NCBI GenBank assembly: GCA_025354565.1
Contig: JANXMQ010000084.1
Coordinates: 1 to 39,165, forward strand
Length of the DNA stretch: 39,165 nucleotides
DNA from: Akkermansiaceae bacterium
GTDB lineage: Bacteria > Verrucomicrobiota > Verrucomicrobiia > Verrucomicrobiales > Akkermansiaceae
Direction of reading: 5' to 3'
Shown one piece after another: positions 32,659-39,165 of the stretch. Each line of letters opens with the position of its first letter. The stretch's first letter is position 1. A program made the position numbers and the translations under genes. The notes below the pieces were generated by a model. The model saw nothing but the letters and a program-made list of their open reading frames with translations, ran no database searches and was not told the origin of the DNA.

Positions 32659-35600
32659 ATGAATTATTCAAACGCCGCGTATATTCCTTATGAGTGGTCA
32701 CCAGATGATGTAATTCTGGATTTATACCAAGTTCAAAAAGTATCGGAAGGATATGGAAGCAACGCTAAAATTCTCCCCTTTCATGAAGGAGGATTTGGAA
32801 TCGTCTACAAAGTTTGGCACCGCTCATGGAATCGTCACATGGCTGTAAAAACGCCAAAACCTGGACTGTTTCTGACGCCCGAACAAAAGGATGTCTTTAT
32901 CAAAGAATGTGAAACCTGGATTAATCTCGGACTTCATCCGCACATTGCGTCATGCCATTATGTGCGTGAACTAGGTGGCGTTCCTCGCTTGTTCTCAGAA
33001 TATGCCGATGCGGGAAATCTTTCCGAGTGGATTAAGAGTCACCGTCTTTACGCAGGCGACCAAAATACAATTCTCGACCGCGTCCTTGATCTCTCAATAC
33101 AATTTGCCAGTGGCCTCCATTATGCTAATGAATCAGGAGTAATCCATCAGGATGTAAAATCACTGAACGCTCTTATGTGGGAAGACGGAACGCTAAAAGT
33201 CACTGATTTCGGAATAGGCAGTAAACGCCACCACACCAGAGAAATAGAAAAGTCTGAATTGTCTCAAACTTTGATGGTGACGGCAGGATCGATGTCTCTC
33301 TCACACTGCTCCCCCGAACAACGGGCAGGGAAAAAACTGGACCGACGCACCGACATTTGGTCGTGGGCCGTATGCGTTCTTGAAATGTTCAATGGTGGCG
33401 TGACATGGCTTTCGGGTTCTGTGGCAGATAGATCACTTTGTGCATATTTAGAACATGGCCCCTCATTAGAGCGAATACCAAGAATTCCAGACGCCATGAT
33501 TCCGCTGCTCCGTAAATGTTTTAGTGTCGACCCATCAGAACGCCCAAAGACACTTGCAGAGTGTACAGACGTAATTAGGGAGATTTACAAACAGAGTTTG
33601 CATTGCGAATACCCTAGGCCAGAAGCGCCAGTAGTCATGCATTCATCAGAGAGCATCAACAATAGAGCCATTTCATTAATCGACCTCGGTCGCGACGACG
33701 AGGCCGATTTTCTATTCAAACAAGCCACACAAAAAGACCCAGAAAATCGGTCAATCGCATATAACTACAATCTATTCAAGTGGCGAAACAAATCAATTGC
33801 CGCAAATGAATTCGTAAATTGCTTGAATAAATCTTCAAATTCCAACATTAATGGGGTAGTTAGCCTTCTTGAAGAAGGATTAATTGATTTTGAACTTGGG
33901 TTCTTTAATAGCTCGAGAGAGACGCTTCGACAAATGTCGGAAACGCATGAAATCGCCTCGTCTGTTGCCTCTCAAATTACTAATCAGACAATTAAAAATG
34001 ATACTATTATCAATCTAAGATTATCCACAAAAGAATTTATTGGCATCAACAATATTAAATTTTCTCCAATGAACGGTAATATACACCTTTTGGGTGACAT
34101 AGTTTACAATTTTAATTATATTAATGAAACTGCCTGTAAAGTTTTAAGTCTTGATGATGAAGTTGAATGGATTAATTTCTTAAAAAGAAGCCGCAGTTAT
34201 GTTGCTCGGAATAAAAATTCATCGAAGCTAATTTTATGGAATCCTGATGCTCATTCGTCTATTAATATTATTGAGGTGAAAGGCAAGGTAATGAATGTAT
34301 TTGAGACTCACGATCCGAAATTTATTATAGCAACAATATCATACTCTGATCCAAACAATTTTTTTGCAAGCCCCGTTTTAAAAATTCAAAAATTTGAAAT
34401 TTGCAATGGCGTATTATCCGATGAATTATACTACGGTTCATTTTTAAATACCGTATCAGAAAATGGCGAAATTATTGTAGTTCTCACCAAAATGCAATAC
34501 GGATATTCCCCATTTAAAATACAAGTTTGGAATGGTCGTGACGATAAAACTTTGATTGAGTTAGATTATCCTCACGCAACAAACGGGCCTGCTACAGTAG
34601 TTGACCAAAAGACAATGAGAATGTTTTGCTCTATTGCCGATGAACCGGGAATATCCGTAATTGATTTAAAAAATGGTTTCGAAGTGACTCAATTCGCAAA
34701 AGATCTGGGACTGGTAGGATATCTTGAAATAGCTAATGATGGGGATTTATTGCTTGTTCATAGCAGAATAGAAATTGAAGGTATTGATGTTGAACAAGTA
34801 TCTGTTTGTAACTATAATACATATTCTGTAGTCACCATATTGATGCGCGGGAAAAATATTTTTTCCAGTTCTTATTTTTGTTGGAGTGATTTTTCTCAGG
34901 GCGGATTAATTGCAGTGAGAGAAATCGCAACAGGAATTTTAACTGTTTTTCAAAACTTTGCCTCTGGGCGAGCTCCGTATCTTTACATGGAGGATAGCAG
35001 CTACCGGCAGTCCCAGGAAATGTATCTTAAATACAAAGCCATGATCAGAGCTGCTGAAATGGAATGGAATTTAGGATATTATTTAGTAGCGTTACGGATA
35101 CTTAGAAAAGCCCGTAGAATTCCTAGTTACTTCCGGCATCAAGAAGCTTTACATTTGTGGAGAAAAATTGGTTCCGTAATGCCAAAATCTGGAGTTAAAT
35201 ATTTTTTGAAAATTGGAGTTTTTTCACCTAAAAGCAATACTGAAAGTATTACTTTTTCTAATAATGGATATATGCATCCTGATGGAAACGATATTGTGTT
35301 ACGCTGTAATGTACGCGACCATAAAAATCGTCAATCTTACAATAAAATAATAATGGTTGACACAGTAACAAGTAATGTAAAAACATTGTTTCAAGGTGAG
35401 AAAGAAAAAAATGAATTCTCTGGATTTGTTTTTTTATATGGAAATAATAAAAGTTTAGCGCTTATTGGAGATACCAAAAGTCAATTTGTAACTGTGCTAG
35501 GCATTTCTGATTTTTCATATCGTGATTTTGATCGCGGGGATTATTCGTTTGATCGCCCAGGGGGAGATTGCTCATTCGCGATGTCTCAAGATGGTTCATG

Positions 35601-36225
35601 GATAGCTCTTGGTTTATCTTGGTTGAACGTTGGGGTACCAAAGGAGCTCCGTGCAGAACAGCCGCCTACAGTATCGATTTGGGATGTTGCTTCAACAAAG
35701 CGCTCTGAAGTTGACTTTGATCCTAGGACGGAATATGCAACCAATTTGTATTTTTGTCGCCATCAAGGACTGCCAGCGCTTGTTTTTTACAGCAATTTAG
35801 GAATACAAGTTTGCTCGGTGGATCGATGTTTCGAAAGAATAGTCATTGGAAGATTGGGTCGCACCGCTATACTTTCGGTATCGTCATGCGGTTCTTTTGT
35901 TGCCCACGCTTGTGGTCTTTTTCCTCCTGATAATTCGACTGTCATTGAGGTTTATGAATTGGCATCTGATGCTGAATGCATTTTTTCAATGCAAGTTGAT
36001 GGTAAGATTCGATCAATTCTGTTAACACGACATGGCGAAATGCTCGTTGCACTGTTCGAAAATGAAATAAGAATTTACTCAGTAACTACTAAAATTCAAA
36101 TTTTCACGAATTTGATAGAGGGCGATGAATTTGTTAGAATGACAAGCTTTTCCAGAGATGAAAATAAAATTTGCGTGGTTGGTTACAAGATGTTTGCGAT
36201 GTATGAGATTGACTGGGATTACTAA
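32659..36225 (+). CDS. large Ser/Thr protein kinase with TPR-like and beta-propeller-like regions
   Basis: 1188 residues. The Hanks-type kinase domain spans about residues 38-310: glycine loop HEGGFGIVYKV (42-52), catalytic Lys64 in AVKTPKP, HQDVKSLN (163-170, HRD Arg replaced by Gln, D165 and N170 kept), DFG (183-185), SPE (218-220) and D232 of the F-helix. It should be active. A TPR-like helix pair follows (about 335-375, NRAISLIDLGRDDEADFLFK), then about 750 residues of short beta-strands resembling WD40/propeller repeats, interrupted by a helical segment (about 780-840). No membrane helix is seen. DNA composition is much more AT-rich than the rest of the window, most of all in the propeller part. 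It is followed 20 bp later by a 210-residue gene and then the Clp-like ATPase. Confidence 0.88.
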   Translation: MNYSNAAYIPYEWSPDDVILDLYQVQKVSEGYGSNAKILPFHEGGFGIVYKVWHRSWNRHMAVKTPKPGLFLTPEQKDVFIKECETWINLGLHPHIASCHYVRELGGVPRLFSEYADAGNLSEWIKSHRLYAGDQNTILDRVLDLSIQFASGLHYANESGVIHQDVKSLNALMWEDGTLKVTDFGIGSKRHHTREIEKSELSQTLMVTAGSMSLSHCSPEQRAGKKLDRRTDIWSWAVCVLEMFNGGVTWLSGSVADRSLCAYLEHGPSLERIPRIPDAMIPLLRKCFSVDPSERPKTLAECTDVIREIYKQSLHCEYPRPEAPVVMHSSESINNRAISLIDLGRDDEADFLFKQATQKDPENRSIAYNYNLFKWRNKSIAANEFVNCLNKSSNSNINGVVSLLEEGLIDFELGFFNSSRETLRQMSETHEIASSVASQITNQTIKNDTIINLRLSTKEFIGINNIKFSPMNGNIHLLGDIVYNFNYINETACKVLSLDDEVEWINFLKRSRSYVARNKNSSKLILWNPDAHSSINIIEVKGKVMNVFETHDPKFIIATISYSDPNNFFASPVLKIQKFEICNGVLSDELYYGSFLNTVSENGEIIVVLTKMQYGYSPFKIQVWNGRDDKTLIELDYPHATNGPATVVDQKTMRMFCSIADEPGISVIDLKNGFEVTQFAKDLGLVGYLEIANDGDLLLVHSRIEIEGIDVEQVSVCNYNTYSVVTILMRGKNIFSSSYFCWSDFSQGGLIAVREIATGILTVFQNFASGRAPYLYMEDSSYRQSQEMYLKYKAMIRAAEMEWNLGYYLVALRILRKARRIPSYFRHQEALHLWRKIGSVMPKSGVKYFLKIGVFSPKSNTESITFSNNGYMHPDGNDIVLRCNVRDHKNRQSYNKIIMVDTVTSNVKTLFQGEKEKNEFSGFVFLYGNNKSLALIGDTKSQFVTVLGISDFSYRDFDRGDYSFDRPGGDCSFAMSQDGSWIALGLSWLNVGVPKELRAEQPPTVSIWDVASTKRSEVDFDPRTEYATNLYFCRHQGLPALVFYSNLGIQVCSVDRCFERIVIGRLGRTAILSVSSCGSFVAHACGLFPPDNSTVIEVYELASDAECIFSMQVDGKIRSILLTRHGEMLVALFENEIRIYSVTTKIQIFTNLIEGDEFVRMTSFSRDENKICVVGYKMFAMYEIDWDY

Positions 36226-36245
36226 AACAGCAATTTGTTAAAAAC

Positions 36246-36878
36246 ATGAACAATATTAATGATGAGTTGAGCCGAGTCGAATGCTTGAGGAAGTCTGCCG
36301 GTGCGGAATTTTTTAATAATAAGAACAAGCAGGATCGTGAGTGGTGGGTTCTCGGAAAAACATACAGAATGCTCATGCAGAGTGGAGATTGCGATCTTTT
36401 GTTTGCTCTAGCTACTAAACCTCCGTTACCGGATTTTCAAATCCTAAAAGATGATGGAAGTCTGTCTCATCATGTCGAGATCGGTGAATCTCTTGAAGAT
36501 GGCCGTCGTCGCAATAGTGAAATGAAAGAACGTTTGGCGCACCCCAATCCACTAGGGCGCAGTATTCATGTTATTGATGATCCGTTCATTTCTTTCAGAA
36601 AATTGGTTTCTCAGAAATTCTGCAAACCGTATGCATCCGGATGCTGGCTGATCGTTTACTTTGATATATTGGGGATACAGATGCCCGAACATTACTCTAT
36701 ACCATGGAGTCAAATGGTTTTTAATGAGGTGAACTCGTGGTCAGACAATGAATTGTCTCCAGATATAGGTTCTTGTGCTTTCGACCGAGTTTTGGTGCTT
36801 GATTCTGGGGGGCAAAGCTTGGTTTCACTTTTCCCGCGCCTTGAAATCATAATGGAGGAGGCTTGGGTAAATCAATGA
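36246..36878 (+). CDS. unknown 210-residue protein in kinase-Clp cassette
   Basis: Not a family I recognise. Soluble, no signal peptide. The section LPDFQIL...HHVEIGES (about residues 60-81), followed by a basic-acidic helix (EDGRRRNSEMKER) and later strands (GCWLIVYFDILG; FDRVLVLD), vaguely recalls PD-(D/E)xK nuclease-like folds, in which an Asp and then an E-x-K/E sit on neighbouring strands; here the second motif is E-I-G-E, so catalysis is doubtful. The stop overlaps the ATG of the Clp-like gene (ATGA at 36875-36878), and composition is AT-rich like the kinase. It may be an adaptor or effector between kinase and unfoldase. Confidence 0.75.
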   Translation: MNNINDELSRVECLRKSAGAEFFNNKNKQDREWWVLGKTYRMLMQSGDCDLLFALATKPPLPDFQILKDDGSLSHHVEIGESLEDGRRRNSEMKERLAHPNPLGRSIHVIDDPFISFRKLVSQKFCKPYASGCWLIVYFDILGIQMPEHYSIPWSQMVFNEVNSWSDNELSPDIGSCAFDRVLVLDSGGQSLVSLFPRLEIIMEEAWVNQ

Positions 36879-39165
36879 TCTCCCCCTCCATCGACATCAC
36901 CTGGAGCCTCGCCGAGGCGGAGGCCGCGCACGCGGGGTTTTCCGAGATCGGACTCGCGCACTTTTGGGTTGGCGTTTGCAAAGCGGTGGAGGTGTCGGTT
37001 TCCGAGTTGTTGAAAGCGGGCAGCCCCGAGCTTCAGGCGATGGAAGGCCAGGTGGAGGCGGATTTTCTGGAAGTGCGGGAGGCGTTTGCCGCACTCGGAG
37101 TTTCTCCCAAACAATTGCGCCGTTCGATCCGCGCAAGATTGGGCAAAGAAATCGGGGGCGCGGGTAGGCCGCTGCATCGGAGCATGGCGTTGCGCAATGT
37201 TTTCAAAACCGCCGCTGCGGTGGCGAAGTCCGATGGAGAGCGCCTTCGGCCCATGCATCTGATTGCCGCTTTGACCGAGCAATTCTCGCCAGAAATTGAG
37301 GAAGCCATGACAAGGCTGGGTTACGATCCGTCAGAAGTCATGCGGGGGCTATTTCGTTGGGTTGCCGAGGCAAGGCCGGGGGAGAGACTCAAGACTCCAA
37401 GACGCAAGACACAAGATAAGAAAGAGGAAAAGAAGGAGTCCGCCTTGCGGCGCTTTGGCCGGGATTTGACGGAGTTGGCGGCGCAGGGGGCATTGCCACC
37501 CTTGATCGGTCGGCGGGCGGAGATGCTCAAGATCACTCAAATCCTGCTGCAAAGCCGGAAGAACAATCTGATTCTGGTGGGCGAGCCGGGTGTGGGGAAG
37601 ACCGGGATTGTAGAAGGATTCGCGCAGTTGCTGGCGGAGGGGAAATTGCCGGTTGCCTTGGGTCGGCCGGCGGTGATCGAGATTTCCCTGACCTCGCTGG
37701 TGGCAGGGACGAAATACCGGGGCGAATTCGAGGAACGGCTGGAAGCGGTGGTGCGCGAGGCGTCACACGAGCCGAAGCCGATTCTTTTCATCGATGAAAT
37801 CCACCTGCTGCTGGGTGCCGGATCGGCGAGCGGCAGCATGGACGCGGCGAATGTTCTCAAGCCCGCGCTGGCACGGGGCGCGATCCGGGTGATTGGCGCG
37901 ACGACGATCCGGGAATTCCGTCAGACCATCGAGAAGGACGGTGCGCTGGAACGGCGGTTTCAGGCGGTGAGGATCGAGGAACCGAGCGCGGATGAAGCGG
38001 TGGCCATCCTGCTGGCGCTGAGGCCGAGATTGGAATCGCATCACGGGGTGGCGTTGGAGGAAGCGGCGCTGCGGGCGGCGGTGGAGTGGTCGGTGCGGTA
38101 TTTGCCGGATTTTCGCTTGCCGGATAAGGCGCTGGATTTGGTGGATCAGGCTTGTGCGGCGGTTAGGTTTACTACGCTTTCGCCTCAGAAAGAAAGGGAC
38201 AGGTTGTCCCTTCCACGGGCGGGGACAGGTTGTCCCAGCCACTTTGTGGTGGGGAGAGATGAGATTGCGGCGGCGGTGGCGGCGCGGTGCGGGATTCCGG
38301 TGGGGACTCTGACGGCGGATGAGGGGGCGCGGTTGATGGAGTTGGAAGGTGATCTTGGACGGCGGGTGAAAGGCCAGCCGGATGCGATTTCTGCGGTGGC
38401 AGAGGCGGTGCGCTTGGCGCGGGTTGGATTGAAGAAAGTGGAACGTCCGGTGGGTGTCTTTCTTTTCGTTGGCCCCACTGGCACAGGTAAGACCGAACTA
38501 GCAAAAGCTCTGGGCGAGTTCTTGTTTCACGATGAACGACGCCTGATCCGCTTCGATATGTCCGAGTTCATGGAGGAGCATTCAGTTTCCAAATTGATCG
38601 GCTCGCCGCCGGGATATGTGGGGCATAATGAGGGTGGCCAGCTTAGCGAAGCGATCCGGATGCATCCTTACAGCGTGGTGTTGTTCGATGAAATCGAGAA
38701 AGCGCACCCCAAGGTGTTGAATCTGTTTCTGCAAGTTTTCGATGACGGCATTCTCACCGATAGCCAAGGTAGGAAATGCAGTTTCCGGGAAGCGGTGATC
38801 ATTTTGACAAGCAATCTCGGGAGTGGGTTGGAAAAGAAAAGGAAGTTGGGATTCGGAATGGCAGAGGAAGATCACAGGCAAGATGCCTGTGCCTCTGTGG
38901 AAGAGGCGATTCGCGAGCACCTGCGCCCTGAGCTGGTGAACCGCCTCACGAAGATCGTCCACTTTGCGCCCTTGGGCATCTCTCACGCCCGCGAAATTCT
39001 TGGCAAGCTGGTGGATGAACTCAACCAACGCCTCGCCGCACGCGCAGTGACTCTGAAACTCAACGAGAGTGCTTTTGATTTGATTTTGAGAGAGGGATAC
39101 AGCGAGAAATTTGGTGCGCGTAATTTAGAACGGACGATGGATCGCTTGGTAAGCCCGATCATCGC
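36875..39165 (+). CDS. ClpA/ClpC-type double AAA+ unfoldase, 3' end beyond window
   Basis: At least 763 residues, open at the right edge. A divergent Clp_N repeat domain (residues 1-150) and a basic linker precede NBD1, with Walker A GEPGVGKT (about 236), pore region AGTKYRGEFEERLE and Walker B ILFIDEIH (about 304). NBD2 has Walker A GPTGTGKT (about 533), FDMSEFMEEHSVSKLIGSPP with GYVG pore loop, Walker B VVLFDEIEKAHP and SNLGSG. Only about 30 residues separate the two modules, so the ClpB middle coiled coil is absent. A KLGFGM segment (about 658-663) sits where ClpC/ClpA carry the ClpP-docking loop. Two hairpin repeats are inserted in frame (residues about 440-457 and about 667-673). GC-rich, unlike its two upstream partners. 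Confidence 0.88.
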   Translation, partial: MISPSIDITWSLAEAEAAHAGFSEIGLAHFWVGVCKAVEVSVSELLKAGSPELQAMEGQVEADFLEVREAFAALGVSPKQLRRSIRARLGKEIGGAGRPLHRSMALRNVFKTAAAVAKSDGERLRPMHLIAALTEQFSPEIEEAMTRLGYDPSEVMRGLFRWVAEARPGERLKTPRRKTQDKKEEKKESALRRFGRDLTELAAQGALPPLIGRRAEMLKITQILLQSRKNNLILVGEPGVGKTGIVEGFAQLLAEGKLPVALGRPAVIEISLTSLVAGTKYRGEFEERLEAVVREASHEPKPILFIDEIHLLLGAGSASGSMDAANVLKPALARGAIRVIGATTIREFRQTIEKDGALERRFQAVRIEEPSADEAVAILLALRPRLESHHGVALEEAALRAAVEWSVRYLPDFRLPDKALDLVDQACAAVRFTTLSPQKERDRLSLPRAGTGCPSHFVVGRDEIAAAVAARCGIPVGTLTADEGARLMELEGDLGRRVKGQPDAISAVAEAVRLARVGLKKVERPVGVFLFVGPTGTGKTELAKALGEFLFHDERRLIRFDMSEFMEEHSVSKLIGSPPGYVGHNEGGQLSEAIRMHPYSVVLFDEIEKAHPKVLNLFLQVFDDGILTDSQGRKCSFREAVIILTSNLGSGLEKKRKLGFGMAEEDHRQDACASVEEAIREHLRPELVNRLTKIVHFAPLGISHAREILGKLVDELNQRLAARAVTLKLNESAFDLILREGYSEKFGARNLERTMDRLVSPII
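38194..38245 (-). repeat. bipartite hairpin element copy 4, inside the Clp-like gene
   Basis: The minus strand reads AAAGTGGCTG, hairpin 1 (GGGACA-ACC-TGTCCC), linker CCGCCCGTGGAAG-like, hairpin 2 (GGGACA-ACC-TGTCCC), CTTT. It has the same flank and spacing as copies 1-3. In the plus-strand gene it is read through in frame (DRLSLPRAGTGCPSH) between NBD1 and NBD2. Confidence 0.7.
38873..38891. repeat. mini-hairpin encoding HRQDACA within the Clp-like gene
   Basis: CACAGGCA-AGA-TGCCTGTG forms an 8-bp stem with a 3-nt loop, enclosed by CAGAGG/CCTCTG. The plus frame reads HRQDACA and the opposite frame reads TGILPV-like peptides. It interrupts the otherwise conserved stretch between the LGF loop and EEAIREHLRPELVNR. 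Confidence 0.65.

Overview
This window looks like chromosomal DNA of a GC-rich Gram-negative bacterium, most likely of the Planctomycetes-Verrucomicrobia-Chlamydiae group. That assignment is inferred from the DUF4159/DUF58/BatA-like vWA cluster, the lysine/alanine-rich DUF2934 protein, the RpiB-GlyA fusion and the many short hairpin repeats; no rRNA or other marker gene is present to prove it.

Layout. (1) 1-5876 is an RNA-repair locus. RtcR (sigma54 activator, + strand) is divergent from a minus-strand operon of rsr (a bacterial Ro60), a cluster of structured RNAs, rtcB (RNA ligase) and a truncated rtcA. Between rsr and rtcB I read two circularly permuted tRNA mimics of the YrlA (bacterial Y RNA) type, a 48-nt acceptor/T-arm minihelix between them, and a long imperfect hairpin before them. 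A symmetric GG-N10-GC sigma54-type site lies between rtcR and rsr. (2) 5893-12358 carries a degenerate kinase-like membrane protein, a CBM9-like protein, a DUF1287 protein, homoserine dehydrogenase, a DUF2934 protein, an OmpA-domain protein and a small secreted protein. (3) 12359-15994 is a tight four-gene minus-strand operon in which every junction is an ATGA overlap: heme-oxygenase-like diiron protein, fatty acid desaturase, DUF3419 (BtaA-like) aminocarboxypropyl transferase and GNAT acyltransferase. It is probably a lipid-modification or lipid-natural-product pathway. (4) 16025-19727 holds an in-frame RpiB-GlyA fusion, a small frameshifted ORF and recJ. (5) 19858-28728 holds two orphan ABC ATPases flanking a minus-strand DUF4159 / DUF58 / BatA-like / vWA-amidotransferase-like cluster that lacks the usual MoxR gene.

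(6) 28822-32658 is an accessory, decaying region: a sigma factor split between two frames, PIN-toxin and YhcG (DUF1016) remnants, two small unknown genes, an AlbA_2/Schlafen-type ATP-binding regulator with a 12-bp tandem repeat, and three copies of a dispersed repeat that supplies the 3' ends of ORFs. (7) 32659-39165 is a three-gene cassette: a 1188-residue Ser/Thr kinase with TPR-like and beta-propeller-like parts, a 210-residue unknown protein, and a ClpA/ClpC-type double AAA+ unfoldase that runs off the window. The first two genes are clearly AT-richer than everything else. This cassette and the RNA-repair locus are the best candidates for interesting biology.

A recurring structural theme is a bipartite hairpin element (fixed flanks and linker, arms that change but stay complementary), seen after rsr, twice in the accessory region and once in frame inside the Clp-like gene.
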